Notes under the pieces: generated by a model
The model's database searches: none
What the model saw: only the letters and a program-made list of their open reading frames with translations
What the model was told of the DNA's origin: nothing
Shown: one piece after another, positions 1 to 38,705 of the stretch
Position numbering within the stretch: position 1 is the stretch's first letter
Layout: each line of letters begins with the position of its first letter
Source of the DNA: Peromyscus leucopus
Lineage: Eukaryota > Chordata > Mammalia > Rodentia > Cricetidae
Length of the DNA: 64,000 bases
Reading direction: 5' to 3'
Assembly (NCBI RefSeq): GCF_004664715.2
Contig: NC_051069.1
Coordinates: forward strand, 10,922,501 to 10,986,500
Program-made: the position numbers and the translations under genes

Positions 1-1087
1 CCTGCGGCCCCGCGGGCATCCCTTCCCTCGCTAGTCCTAGCCCTGAGGTCAGGTTCCTTCTGCAGCTCCGGCACTCGGCGCTATCTTTGTCCCCAGGCCA
101 TCCCCCTCGCCTACTCTACCTCCCACGCCCACATTCCTCGGTAATTCCCGGACACTTCGGGAGGACCGTGTCCTGGTTACACTTGCCCTGCGAGGGAGGG
201 TCGGCTTTAGGAATCGTTACCTCGGAGCTAGCCTTTCTCACAAAAACGGAACTTGTTTCAACGAGAAAGCGTCCAAGTCTTTGTATTTACTTAAGGACAC
301 CTACCCCAGTATATCGCCCGACTCTGTAGTTTGCTACTGCTTTATGTGTGACTATATTGAGAAAAAAATATCTTTATAATCTACAGTCCATACCAATCTT
401 TCATTTAATTTTAGTGTTAAATAGTCCTGTAGCCTATAAATGAGAAAGGAAAAAAAAAGTCATATGATAGAGAATGTTGAAATAAGTCAAAATGGTTTTT
501 TTGTTGTTGTTCACTTAAAATAGCAAGAAATTTTCTGTTTGGGACCATATTTGGACCATGGGCTAAAGGATAACAGTTTTGGTCATTCAGTGACCAACTG
601 TTCCTTGAAAGTACAGAGTAGGTGGATTATTTATTATTATCTGTCTTTTGAGATCCAACCAAGAACATCCATAGTCCTTAGGCATACATGGTCAAAGAAT
701 GAATTTGTGTGCATTTTTATAATTGAGGTAATTATGCACAGTGCTTGTGCACCTGTATGAAGTTAAATGTTAACTTCTCAAATTGGTAGTGACTGTAAAA
801 TTGTTGCTCAAGAAAATGTACCAACCTTTAAATAAAGAACTGAAAAGTTAGGAGACTGCCGAGCACTGAGCAAATCTCTCCAGCATTGAGGAAAAAAAAA
901 AAAAAGAAAAAAAAGTCAAACAAAAGCCCTCCTGGGTACTTCTGGTACCAAAAGTATATTTTCCCAATCACGGTTTTAATGACTCGATTACCATTGTTAG
1001 AATTTGTGAAGTATTGTATGTTAGTGTTGAACAGAAATTGATGTCTTGGTTTTTGGGGTTGTTTGTTGGTTTTTTGTTTTTGACCAG
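1..1087 (+). other. Kif23: Kif23 intron 1 (3' part)
   Basis: The first 110 bases or so are CpG-rich and look like the edge of the Kif23 promoter island. The rest is AT-rich, with a purine-rich A tract near 890-915. I see no start codon with the conserved first residues, so exon 1 lies before base 1. The intron ends at the AG of 1086-1087. Confidence 0.6.
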
Positions 1088-28743
<27,656 letters not shown>

Positions 28744-29115
28744 CCTGACAGCTCTGGTAGCAGAAGGATGTTTTCGTTTGTGATTTCTCCAAAGCTGTGC
28801 CAGACACCGTGTCTGAGTCACCCTGCAGAAGAATGTATCTAGATCACATCGTATTTTTTATTGTGACTTTTCCAACTGTTCTGAATATTTTCTAAGGTTT
28901 TATAAAAAAACAAAAAAACAAAAATGCTGCTATTGATTAGCCGCAAAAAAATGCACTTTAGACATATTTAACAATTAAGACTTTCAAAATAAAGATGGTG
29001 ACTGGCCAATGGTAAAGCCATTTTAGGAAGGTGTTTAGAATTTTGTATGTATATATTCACTTTTTGCTTTTATATATGCCAAAAGAATTGAAATAAAAAG
29101 CACTAAGAAGCACAG
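28744..29115 (+). terminator. Kif23: Kif23 3' UTR and polyadenylation signals
   Basis: AT-rich UTR with two canonical AATAAA hexamers, at 28,988-28,993 and 29,092-29,097. The second is followed by a GT-rich stretch (AGAGTTGTGGAGTGG) that suits a downstream element. The end is placed about 15-20 bases after the second hexamer. Confidence 0.85.
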
Positions 29116-29236
29116 AGTTGTGGAGTGGACATTCACTCAGCATGCTCCCAAGTACCTGCAGTGTCCTGTTTGTCTGGTACTCGTTATTAGTGGGATACAA
29201 TAAGGGAGAGCACTAGAGAATAGAAACTTGGCTGTG

Positions 29237-29698
29237 TTGTATGAGCGAGAGATGTTGAGACCATGATTGGAAAAAGCACAGGCACAAATAGCCAAACTAG
29301 TGGAAACACATGAACTATGAACCAATAGATGAGGAGTCCCCGTGGAACTGGATCAGGCCTTCTGGATAAGTAAGACAGTCGATTAGCTTGAATTGTCTGG
29401 GAGGCCCCCAGGCAGTGGGACTGGGACCTGTCCTTAGTGCATGAGCTGGCTTTTTGGAGCCTGGGGCCTATGCTGGGACCCTTTGCTCAGCCTGGGTGAA
29501 GGGAGGAGGGGACTGGACCTGCCTGGACCGAATCTACCAGGCTTGAGCTGACTCCCCAGGGGAGTCCTTGCCTTAGAGGAGATGGGAATGGGGGGTGGAT
29601 TGAGGGGAGGGGGGGACCCCGGGGAGGGGAGGACGGGAATCCGTGGCTGATATGTAAAATTTAATTATAAAATTTAAAAAATAAATTAAAAAAAAAAT
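29237..29698 (+). mobile_element. 5'-truncated L1 retrotransposon insertion
   Basis: A 462-base L1 3' end: the end of ORF2, then a G-rich 3' UTR (GGAGATGGGAATGGGGGGTG) and an A-rich tail. The 14-bp duplication GAAACTTGGCTGTG lies exactly on both sides (29,223-29,236 and 29,699-29,712). It is non-autonomous and was inserted by target-primed reverse transcription just downstream of Kif23. Confidence 0.96.
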
Positions 29699-30431
29699 GA
29701 AACTTGGCTGTGAATGAATGAACCTTATGGGGTATGAAACAGACTAAGATATTGCTCATGGACCCCAAAGTCAGCTTATAAAGCCAAGTCCGACATCAAA
29801 ATACCATGTTGTTTGTCCTATCTTAATACATGAGCTTTGCTGGACACTTCTTAGTTCCTAATGGCTAATTTGGTTGAAAACCAACTTTGATTTCTATAAC
29901 TCGGGCATTCCTCTGAGGGAATGTGCTCACCGTCAAAGCCTTGGATGGAAGGAAGCCAGATTTAACAGGACTTTTCCGTGTGCTCTGTCACTCAGAGTGC
30001 AGTTTTCTCTATACTGCAGAGACTTGTGTTGCAGTTGGCCCCTCGTGCATATGCTCTGGAGTGTTGAGGGCAGAGACGATGGTGAGAAGTGCTGGTTGTC
30101 GGCTGTGCACACACCCAGCTTGAACTAGGGTTTTGTAAATGTGTTCTTTTGCCATTCTCACTAGCAACTCTCAGAACTGACAGACATGAAATAGGATCTC
30201 ATTGATTTAATGAGGATTTCCTGATTGTGAGTTTGGTTTCTCAAATGCAAGAGCCTTTGCAATAAAACTACTTAGTAAGTGTTGGGGTGTGTAAGACTGT
30301 ATGTATCCTTTGCAACTTGAAACTTTGGATCTTCCTGCCCATGACCTTTTTTATGGCACCTTTATGATGCCAGGGATGGATTTCATGTCCTTAGCATGCA
30401 AGGAATACATTCTACCCTCCCACCCACCCCC

Positions 30432-30439
30432 AACCCCCC

Positions 30440-30490
<51 letters not shown>

Positions 30491-30618
30491 TTTCTCTGTG
30501 TAGTTCTGGTGCCTAGCCTGGATCTCTGTAGACCAGGCTGGCCTTGAACTCACAGAGATCTGCCTGGCTCTGCCTCCCGAGTGCTGGGATTAAAGGCGTG
30601 TGCCACCACCGCCCGGCT
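30432..30618 (-). repeat. (CA)n microsatellite joined to reverse B1
   Basis: About 24 CA units (30,440-30,488) pass straight into a B1 complement ending GGCGTGTGCCACCACCGCCC. Confidence 0.93.
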
Positions 30619-30659
30619 GGATTACCACAAATTCAAGGCCAGCCGCCTGGGTTGTATAG

Positions 30660-31535
30660 TAAGGGAGTTGAGATGTAGTTGAGTAGGTACACTGCTTGCT
30701 TAGTGTACACCAGGCTCTGGATTTGATCCCTAGCTTTGCATGAACCGTCTGTAGTGGTGCACACTTACAATCAATCCCAGGTGAAGGCAGGAAGATAACC
30801 TACATTCTTGGTTATCCTCAGCTACATAGCAAGGTCAAGGTCAGCTGGGAAAAACGACACCCTGTTAGTTTTTTGTTTTAAAGATTTGAGGCAAGCTTGT
30901 CAAATTCTACTGAGATTGTGAATAGAATTTTGGTTGGAACTATATAATTTGGGGAGAATTATCCACTGAAGGTTTTATCTGTGAAAACTATATTGCTCTA
31001 CTTAGGTTCCTCTTGATAACTGCTTCATAGCTTGTTTGTGGTGCTGAAATCGGAATTACATGAACTTTAAAGCAACATCACACGTTGGAGGTGTTTTTTG
31101 GTAAACCACTTGCCTAGTATTCATGAGGTTCTGATTTCAAGTCCCTAGCTCTGAAATCCAAGGCCACCTTTAGACAAACTGTCCAAGAGCTCCACAACTG
31201 AGCTGTACCCCAACCTGATGGGTATTTTGAGTTTCTAAGTTTTGTTTGTGTGTACGAGCAGTCTTGGGGTTACTATTGCTGTGATAAAGCGCCATGCACT
31301 CACGCAAAAGCAAAGGAAGACATGTCTGTTCCCCACTTTCAAAGAATGTTTAAGGTTTTTTTTTTTTTCTATTAAGATATTTGTTTTGGGCTGGGCGGTG
31401 GTGGCGCAAGCCTTTTAATCCCAGCACTACCAGAGGCAGGTGGATCTCAGCGAGTTCGAGGACAGCCTGGTCTACAGAGTGACTTCCAGGATAGGCAGGG
31501 CTGTTTTACAGAGAAACCCTGTCTCGAAAAAAAGG
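30660..31535 (+). repeat. B4 and B1 SINEs between Kif23 and Rplp1
   Basis: A forward B4-like ID+B1 composite (about 30,660-30,855), a short CTATTGCTGTGATAAA fragment at 31,275 and a forward B1 (31,388-31,535). The unique sequence between them shows no gene. Confidence 0.75.
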
Positions 31536-31689
31536 TATTTGCTTTGAATGTTTGCTCCTTATCGCGTTATGAAAGTTATCCTCCTAGTTTTCTAGGAGTC
31601 TATGTGATTAGTTGCCAAATTTCATCACGTGGTCCCTCCTCCCTTCTGTGTTTATTTTTCCCACCATACCTTATATGGTCCTTTTAAAA

Positions 31690-31840
31690 ATAGTGTTTTC
31701 TTTTATGTGTATGTGAGCGTGTCTGCTCTGGTCGGTCAGGATCCGATCCCCTGGACCTGGAATTCGAGTTTTGGGGTGGCAGAATGGAACTCGGGTCCTC
31801 TGGAAGAGCAGTAAAATGGCTTAACCTCCGAGGCACCTCT
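31690..31840 (-). repeat. B3-type SINE, reverse
   Basis: Contains GAACTCGGGTCCTCTGGAAG and an AACCTCCGAGGCACC end, a diverged B3 complement. Confidence 0.7.
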
Positions 31841-32092
31841 GTGCTTTCTAATGTAATGAATTACTTTAGAGTTTTCTTGAGATGAAGTGTCCTGTTTAAC
31901 CTCGATTCACTCCAGACCCTTTATGGTATTTACCTACTACTCATCTGACCCGGGCTTAGCGCGCGCGTGTGCGCGCGCACGGTGCGGGGTGGGGTGGGGC
32001 CAGCCACGTGACCGGCAGGGCTTCAGTCAGCTACTGACTTTTTTTCCATGTGCCCAAGCCGCGGGAGCGCTCCTGCTAATTAAAGCAGGGGA

Positions 32093-32250
32093 CAGGCTGG
32101 GCGGCGGTGGCGCACGCCTTTAATCCCAGCACTCGGAGGCAGAGCCAAGCGGATCTCAGTGAGTCTGAAGCCAGCCTGGTCTAAAGAGATCCAGGACAGG
32201 CACCAGAACTACACGGAGAAACCCTGTCTTGAAAAAAACAAACCAAACAA
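32093..32250 (+). repeat. B1 SINE, forward, upstream of Rplp1
   Basis: Starts CAGGCTGGGCGGCGGTGGCG, contains GCCAGCCTGGTCTAAAGAG and ends in an A-rich tail. It lies about 250 bases before the Rplp1 start site. Confidence 0.94.
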
Positions 32251-32339
32251 ACAAGGGACAGGACCAGTGCGTTTTCCTCAGATACCTTTCCTCTTAGCTG
32301 CTAAACCGTAAAGTTTAGCACTTCCTACGCTCGCAAGCC

Positions 32340-32500
32340 GCCCCACGCCGGCTAAACCGGAAGCCGAACGCGCAGCTCCGGAACTGCGTTCTGCAAGGCA
32401 CCGCCTCTCGTCTTTGGCTCTGCCCCTTCCGCTCGGAGCCGGGCATCGATTGGCCGCCGCGGCCCCCATAAGAGGCTGCGCGCAGGCGCGTGTGACCCTT
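32340..32500 (+). promoter_or_regulatory. Rplp1: Rplp1 promoter (TOP-type, CpG-rich)
   Basis: Elements in order: an ETS/GABP-type site ACCGGAAG (32,356-32,363), an inverted CCAAT box GATTGG (32,448-32,453) and a TATA-like CATAAG (32,467-32,472). A pyrimidine start CCCTTTCCTC follows at about 32,496. Start sites inside such a 5' TOP tract are typical of ribosomal protein genes and place translation under mTORC1/LARP1 control. A canonical E-box CACGTG lies further upstream at 32,005-32,010. Confidence 0.85.
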
Positions 32501-32607
32501 TCCTCAGCTGCCGCCAAGGTGCTCGGTTCTTCCGAGGGAGCTAAGGCCGCGTTGGGGTGAGGCCCTCACTTCATCCGGCGACTAGCACCGTGCCGGCAGT
32601 CCGCAAC

Positions 32608-32679
32608 ATGGCCTCCGTCTCCGAGCTCGCCTGCATCTACTCCGCCCTCATCCTGCACGACGACGAGGTGACGGTCACG
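32608..32679 (+). CDS. Rplp1: Rplp1 coding exon 1
   Basis: Encodes residues 1-24, ending DDEVTVT. Donor gtgagt at 32,680. The 5' UTR begins near 32,497. Confidence 0.97.
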
Positions 32680-33899
32680 GTGAGTGCGCGGCGTGGGGAG
32701 CCGCGGGGTGGCCACGTGTGGTGCTGGCGAGGGCCAGGCACTCACTCGGCTGGTCGACTCGACGCGGTCTCGGATATTCGATGCCTTGGAGGCCCCAGGC
32801 GCGCACGCGCTCTTCTACTCTCGCGGTCCAGTAGCCGTGAACGGTGGTCGTACGCGCGCTTGTGTTTGCCAGAGGTCAAATATTAGAGCGGATTATCGTT
32901 CTACTTGCTTTTAGGACTCGAACTCGTGTCGTCAGGCTTTGGAGGCAATCGCACTAGTGCCCCGAGCCTTCAAACCTTCCCGATGTCTTTTATGAGACTA
33001 AGCATGAGCTGCCCTTAGAAAGCCCGAATTGGCAACTTCTGGGACTGTATAAGCGACTTCTGGGACTTGGTTTTTAACTGTATTCTGATCGCTCTGATGG
33101 ATTGGCTTTGTATTCCAGGAGGACAAGATCAATGCCCTCATTAAAGCAGCTGGTGTCAATGTTGAACCCTTCTGGCCTGGCCTGTTTGCAAAGGTAAGAG
33201 TTGGGGAAGTCTTGCTAATGTACTTTTTCCACCGCCCCTCTTGGATTTTGTATCTTAGTTTTATATCAGTCTCTGGTTTCTAACAGATTAAAAACTTTAA
33301 CTGTGTTACTCCAAAAAAAAATCTCTAAGTGTTATAGTTCGTAATTTGTATAAATTGAGTTTAGTGGCCTCTTATAGAAAGTTCTGTACAAATTGCTTTA
33401 TTTCTAGGAAGGGAGGTCAGCCAACTGAAGGGGGCTGGGTTCAAAGAGTTTAGAAATTTGGAAAATCTGCCCATTTTGTTCTCCTGGGTTACTTAGAACA
33501 AATTTTCCCACCATGAGAGGAAACTCATGTACGTTGAAAACAGCAACCAAATACAGGCCCAGCTTTCACACTGAATATCAATTTTGCTTGTGTATTCACT
33601 GTGTCCTGTGCATTGGTCTGGTCTCGAAAAAGCCAAACAGAACAAGTCATTGGAACATAAAGGGCAGGAGTAAACACTTTACTTGTCCATTTGTGTTACA
33701 GGCCCTGGCCAATGTCAACATTGGGAGCCTCATCTGCAACGTAGGGGCTGGTGGGCCTGCTCCAGCAGCTGGAGCCGCACCAGCAGGCGGTCCTGCCCCC
33801 TCGACTGCTGCTGCCCCAGCTGAGGAGAAGAAAGTGGAAGCAAAGAAGGAAGAATCTGAGGAGTCTGATGATGACATGGGCTTTGGTCTTTTTGACTAA
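32608..33899 (+). CDS. Rplp1: Rplp1, large ribosomal subunit stalk protein P1 (three coding exons)
   Basis: P1 pairs with P2 on uL10 (P0) to form the lateral stalk of the 60S subunit. The stalk recruits elongation factors and stimulates their GTPase activity. The coding exons are 32,608-32,679, 33,119-33,193 and 33,702-33,899, together 114 residues, the full mammalian length. The N-terminal helical dimerisation domain starts [20 protein letters not shown]. An Ala/Gly/Pro-rich hinge follows, and the acidic tail ends [11 protein letters not shown], the motif bound by GTPase factors and by some ribosome-inactivating proteins. The ATG has A at -3 and G at +4. Intact introns show that this is the parent gene. 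Confidence 0.98.
33119..33193 (+). CDS. Rplp1: Rplp1 coding exon 2
   Basis: Encodes residues 25-49, [20 protein letters not shown] to FAK. Acceptor ttccag at 33,113-33,118, donor gtaaga at 33,194. Phase 0 on both sides. Confidence 0.98.
33702..33899 (+). CDS. Rplp1: Rplp1 coding exon 3
   Basis: Encodes residues 50-114 and the stop TAA (33,897-33,899): the end of the globular domain, the Ala-rich hinge and the conserved acidic tail. Confidence 0.98.
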   Translation, partial: ALANVNIGSLICNVGAGGPAPAAGAAPAGGPAPSTAAAPAEEKKVEAKKEESEESDDDMGFGLFD

Positions 33900-33950
33900 A
33901 CCTCTTTTGTTAACATATCCAATAAAAGGATGAACCTGTAAGGTGGCTGG
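33900..33950 (+). terminator. Rplp1: Rplp1 short 3' UTR and polyA signal
   Basis: A single AATAAA at 33,921-33,926, only 21 bases after the stop codon, followed by a GT-rich element (AAGGTGGCTGGTCTCAGTTG). Very short 3' UTRs are usual for ribosomal protein genes. Confidence 0.93.
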
Positions 33951-34149
33951 TCTCAGTTGTATGCCCCAGGCACAGCTTCTTGAGGGTTGGGTGATGGCAG
34001 GTCTCTTAAGATGTCACGGTGGGAGGATCCTGAGTTCAAGGCCAGCATGAGTTAATTGTCTGGACTAGCTTGTCAGTCAGTCAGAACTCAGCACTGGTTT
34101 AGTGCTGGCCATTCGAAAATGAACAAAACTAGCTGCTAACTTTTTTTTT

Positions 34150-34302
34150 TTAAAGGTTTTTTGAGACAGGATCTCTGTGTAGCTTTGCACCTTTCCTGGA
34201 ACTCACTTGGTAGCCCAGGCTGGCCTCGAACTCACAGAGATCCGCCTGGCTCTGCCTCCCAAGTGCTGGAATTAAAGGCGTGCGCCACCACCGCCCAGCC
34301 CG
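34150..34302 (-). repeat. B1 SINE, reverse
   Basis: Contains GAGACAGGATCTCTGTGTAG and GAATTAAAGGCGTGCGCCAC. Confidence 0.93.
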
Positions 34303-34304
34303 CT

Positions 34305-36200
34305 AACTTATAATACTGTCAAAGATGGCAAAGCGAATCTGCGTCTCACAACCTGCTTCTGTACAGATGGTGCTCTTGACAGTTCTGGGGTGGGTCTGAG
34401 TAGAAGCTGCTTGTATTTAGTGACCACCCTGGCTCCTGGGGTTAACAGTAAGATTCCATTTCCACTGATGTCTACCTTCAATATTTGATTTCTATGATAC
34501 TGTCCGCTTGGCATGAACAGGTCAGTAAACTTGGTCATCAAGGCTTGCTGACTCAACTGTATTCATAGAGTGCATCTGCTTTTGGCTCCTAGGGGCAGCA
34601 GGCTAGAACTTTACTTACTCAGGCTTGACTTGTCTCAGGATGGTTCAGCATGCATGTGCCTGTGTCTGCTGCTGTTTAAAACTACCCTTTGTTTTCTCTG
34701 AAACAGCTGTAAGGTAGGTTCCAGCCTGTTGCCCTTAAGAACAAAACACAGCTGCATTTTAGTTTCTCTTTGTGACTTCATTGCTTTTTTTTATTTACAA
34801 GCCAGATCTCTTCATTTGTGACCACATGGTTGCTGAATGAACTCAGACTCTGGCATCATGCTTAACTCTGCATCTCTGCCGTTGCACTTCTGCTGTGTGC
34901 TGGGACTAGAGTGCACAGCCATACCTGCTCTTAAAAGTACTTTCTATAGAAGAGCAAGCAGGAACTGGAATGTCAAGCATGTAGCAAGGCCTGGTATTTG
35001 CAGTTTCATATGGAGCGTTAAATCTTAGGACCAGAACCTGAGACTGAACTAACAAAAATTGAATAAGAAGCTCTGATTTTCTTTTCAGTTACAAGCAGCT
35101 TTTCTCATCTGCAGGCAAGCCTGGATGTTTGTAGTTTTAGTGGTGATGAAATTCAGAACTAGGATATAATAGCTCAGTGGTAGTGTGTTTTCTGGTCTGG
35201 GTTTCCACAAGTCAGATAATGTACATAGCATGGCAGGATATAGGCTACTCAGTCCAATAATTCTGGGCCACAATTTGATAGGCTGCACCTATACTTCGGA
35301 GTTGTGTGATTTGGGGCATTGTAATGTCCAACTAAGACCCTTGGACTTGCAGTTGATGTAACATTGCCTTCTCCAGGTGGCTCTTTTTTTTTTGAGACAG
35401 GATCTTAACTGTATATCCTTGGCTAGCCTGGAACTTGCTCTGTAGACCAGGCTGGCCTCTTGGACTGGTTCTCTGGTTAGTTCTCACTGTAATCCCAGCG
35501 TTTAGGAGGCAGAACTGGGATGATGAGGGAGGATTCGAGGCTGTAATGAAACCCAGTGAGTTTGAGTCTCCAGAGCTGGGAGATGCAAACCTGTCCAGCA
35601 CTGAAGCGCTGGGATCCAAGGTGGAGAGGAGCTAGGCTTAGGGAAGCGGGGTTTTCCAGGTTGGAAAATAATATGTAGAGTGGTCACCTCACCCTTAGAA
35701 GAGAGGATGGGGCTCCAGGATCAGCAGTGTGCAGCCAAGTCAGCAGGCAGGACTCAGCCTGGCCTTTTCTCACTGCTGGCTTAGAGGCTCTGCAAAGGGT
35801 GTTAGGAAGTAGGGCCCTTTGCCATCAAGAAGGTGGTACCCAGAGAATAACATCCATGGGAGATAATAGGTTGCTACTAAGGGTAGCTACTAAGCTGTTA
35901 AGGTTGAAGGCATAAGGACTGTCCTGTGCTGTATCAGCACATTGTCCAGAAAATTCGATGAGGATTTGCACAGGCTCTATATAAGTCATTGTTAAAGTGT
36001 TAAAAGAGCTACATCGAGTCTTGTGGATGAGAACTGTTGCGTTTGACAAACTAAAACCAAAACAACCCTTAAACCAAATTGCTCCTTCAGGAGGTCCACT
36101 CCAGGCTGGATTAACTTTACCCTTCTAAATTCCCCATATTGCAGACCATTAGAGAATGGCCTTAAGCTTATGATCTGGGATTGCAGAGGTGCTATCTGGT
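34305..36200. other. Intergenic sequence downstream of Rplp1
   Basis: Mostly unique sequence. It has a degraded reverse B1 at about 35,385-35,510 and an ID-like reverse fragment starting near 36,205. I see no exon with conserved protein content. Confidence 0.6.
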
Positions 36201-36438
36201 TTATGCTCTGCTGGCGATTGAACCCAGGGCTTCAGACATACTAGACAAGTGTTGTACCAAATGAGCTCTGTCCTCCAGCCCTGCCTCACAACTCGAGGAA
36301 GATAACCATTAACTAACCCTATGAGGTATTGTCTGCCTCTGACTTCATACTGCCCGCTCTGAACTCCACTGCTCTCCTTCGTGTGTAGTTCGTAGTTGGC
36401 CTTCAAGATGTAGTTATCAGAGTTCGGTTTTATTTTCA

Positions 36439-36885
36439 CTACAAGTTGCTGTTCAGAGACCCAGCATCAATGGAATGACAGCCGTAACAGGGACCCAAGT
36501 GCCCTTCCTGCCTCATCCATTCACCTAGCTGGTATGCCAGGGACAGGGGTCTGTCATTAGGTTCCAAGGCTGGTACCAAGTCTGGCTTCAGAATTCCTTC
36601 CCGCACGCTCAGTTCAGCACTCCGGGTGTCAGAAAACCATACCGCCCACGAGGCGTCGGTAAGATTCTCCAGGAGATAGATCCTGTAGCCGGCCCTGTGG
36701 TGGACGATGAATGTGCTCTTAAAATATGCAGAGGCGCGGCGCTCAGACACTTGCAAACTTCCTTTGGGACACGGGGCTTCAGAGCCCAAGGTGACCTGTA
36801 CACATCCCCAGGATTTGGGAGAAGTTGGGAAAGTCCAATCCTGAGGCGGGGCGGCTGCACTCGAAGTCTGAACCTCGCTATAGTT
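36439..36885 (-). CDS. Unrecognised minus-strand open frame of 148 codons next to a CpG-rich segment
   Basis: The frame is open on the minus strand from an upstream TGA (36,886-36,888) to the stop TAG (36,439-36,441). Its composition looks protein-like, for example SAYFKSTFIVHHRAGYRIYL, TDASWAVWFSD and RPLSLAYQLGEWMRQEG, and it uses common mammalian codons. An AATAAA hexamer follows at once on the same strand (36,429-36,434). There is no ATG in its N-terminal half. It may therefore be a last exon entered at a possible acceptor (GTGTACAG, next to GTCACC near 36,797), a retrocopy that lost its start, or non-coding. I do not recognise the family. No repeat explains it. Confidence 0.4.
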   Translation of the reverse strand, partial: NYSEVQTSSAAAPPQDWTFPTSPKSWGCVQVTLGSEAPCPKGSLQVSERRASAYFKSTFIVHHRAGYRIYLLENLTDASWAVWFSDTRSAELSVREGILKPDLVPALEPNDRPLSLAYQLGEWMRQEGHLGPCYGCHSIDAGSLNSNL

Positions 36886-37085
36886 TCATGAGCTGGGTTG
36901 GCTGGCTGCGGTGGTTATGGCGCATGCGCCTCCGGAGCTCTACGCTGGTCGAGAAGGGGGCGGGGCTGGAAGTCGAGGGCGGTCGCTTCTCAATGACTAT
37001 GAGGCCTGCGAACCGCTAGGGGCGCGCGCGGGTCCTGAGGGTTCCACGCATGCCTGTCAGTGCTGAGCGTCAGTAGCCGCGGTCC
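36600..37085. promoter_or_regulatory. Second CpG-rich segment with NRF1 palindrome and GC box
   Basis: CpG-dense stretch 2.7 kb past Rplp1. It contains the perfect NRF1 palindrome GCGCATGCGC (36,920-36,929), the GC box GGGGCGGGGC (36,957-36,966) and a GCGCGCGCGGG run near 37,022. This is the look of a TATA-less promoter. It could serve the minus-strand frame at 36,439-36,885 or a plus-strand non-coding RNA. Confidence 0.6.
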
Positions 37086-38283
37086 AGAAGGGGTTTTGCT
37101 GTCTTGCTTTACATGAGATACACACATGTTCATTAAGCAGTAGGAGCGGGACAGGACACAGTTCTCAACCGGAAATAATGAGCCGAATTTGTGCTGTGAG
37201 GGGTGGTGAGCAACAGTACCCACGAGGTTTCTGGGTGATAGCCCGCACTCTGCCTTTCTGTCCGGCACCCTGGGCAGGGGCACCTTGGTTGTTCCAGTGC
37301 CTTCATTTTCAGGGAGGCCAGAGGCATCGGATGCCACGGGACTGGAGTGACACTTGTGAGTCACCTGACATGGTCCTGAGAACCACACTCTGGAGGAGCA
37401 GATGTACTCCAACCCACTGAACCCTCTCCCTGGCCCCGAGACATCCTAACTCTCCACATCTAGGCTAGTGCCTTGTAAGTTCTAACCCTGCCCAGGACGC
37501 CTCAGGAACTCTCCTGTGGTCTCATCTAAATTTCTTTTTAACCCTTTAAAAATGATTTTAGGACTAAATAAAATTGTATATACATGGTCTCTTAGTTTGG
37601 ATTTCTATTGCTGTGACGAAACAACCATAACCAAAAGCACCTTGGGGAGGAAAGGGTTTATTTGACTTACTTTTTAAAAAAAGATTTATTTATTTATTAT
37701 GTATACAGCATGTATGACTGCATGCCAGAAGAGGGCACCAGATCCGTTACAGATAGTTGTGAGCCACCATGTGGTTGATGGCTAGGAATTGAACTCAGGA
37801 CCTCTGGGGGAGCAGTCAGTGCTCCTAACCTCTAAGCCATCTCTCCAGACCCCTATTTGACTTAATCTTAAGTATCACAGTTCATTATCTAAGGCGGTCA
37901 GGAGCTGATGCAGAGGCCATGAAGGAGTGCTGCTTACTGGCTTGGTATCCATGGCTTGCTCAGTCAGTCTGCTTTTTTTTTTCTTTTCCAGACAGGATTT
38001 CTCTTTGTAGCCCTGGCTGTCCTGAAACCCACTGTATAGACCAGGCTGGCCTCAAACTCAGAAGTCCACCTGCCTCTGTCTCCAAAGGCTGAGATTAAAG
38101 GCATGCGCCTCCATGGTCCAGTTTCAGTCTGCTTTCCTATAGCAACCAGGACCACCTGTTATATTTTAGAAACAGCATAGGAAGAAGTCACACCATACAA
38201 CAGGGCCCATGTAGGAGGTTTATTGAGGGGAGGGGAGAGAAGGGGCAGAGACCAGTCCCTGGGGCTGAGGAAGAAAAAGAGAA

Positions 38284-38284
<1 letters not shown>

Positions 38285-38362
<78 letters not shown>
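38285..38362 (+). repeat. (GA)n microsatellite, about 38 units
   Basis: An uninterrupted purine strand of alternating G and A inside the purine-rich insert of the composite above. It is capable of triplex (H-DNA) formation. Confidence 0.97.
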
Positions 38363-38363
<1 letters not shown>

Positions 38364-38602
38364 GTGTACAAGGCCCATCTTTTATAAGGAAATGTAGCAA
38401 ATGTGCACACAGGGTGCTCTTAGTGGTTGCCGGTGAGGTATATCCTGTCAGGACCCTAAGGCAGGTCAGTACCGATGCCTAAATGCTAACACCACCAGCC
38501 TAGAGATGGCACCACCCACAATGAGCTGGGCCCTCTCACATGAACACTAATTATGAAAATACCCTACAGGTTTGCCTACAGCTGGAGCTTATGGAAACAT
38601 TT

Positions 38603-38658
38603 TCTTCTTCTTCTTCTTCTTCTTCTTCTTCTTCTTCTTCTTCTTCTTCTTTTCTTCT

Positions 38659-38705
<47 letters not shown>
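38603..38705 (+). repeat. (TTC)n plus poly-T tract
   Basis: About 16 TTC units run into some 45 T. This is the expanded tail of a reverse B1. Confidence 0.95.

Noticed and set aside
36990..37412. Minus-strand 140-codon frame across the CpG-rich segment
   Set aside because: It starts outside the promoter-like part, and the residue mix looks non-coding compared with the neighbouring frame at 36,439-36,885.
38159..38410. Minus-strand Leu/Ser-repeat frames
   Set aside because: The (GA)n microsatellite read in two registers. It is not a protein.
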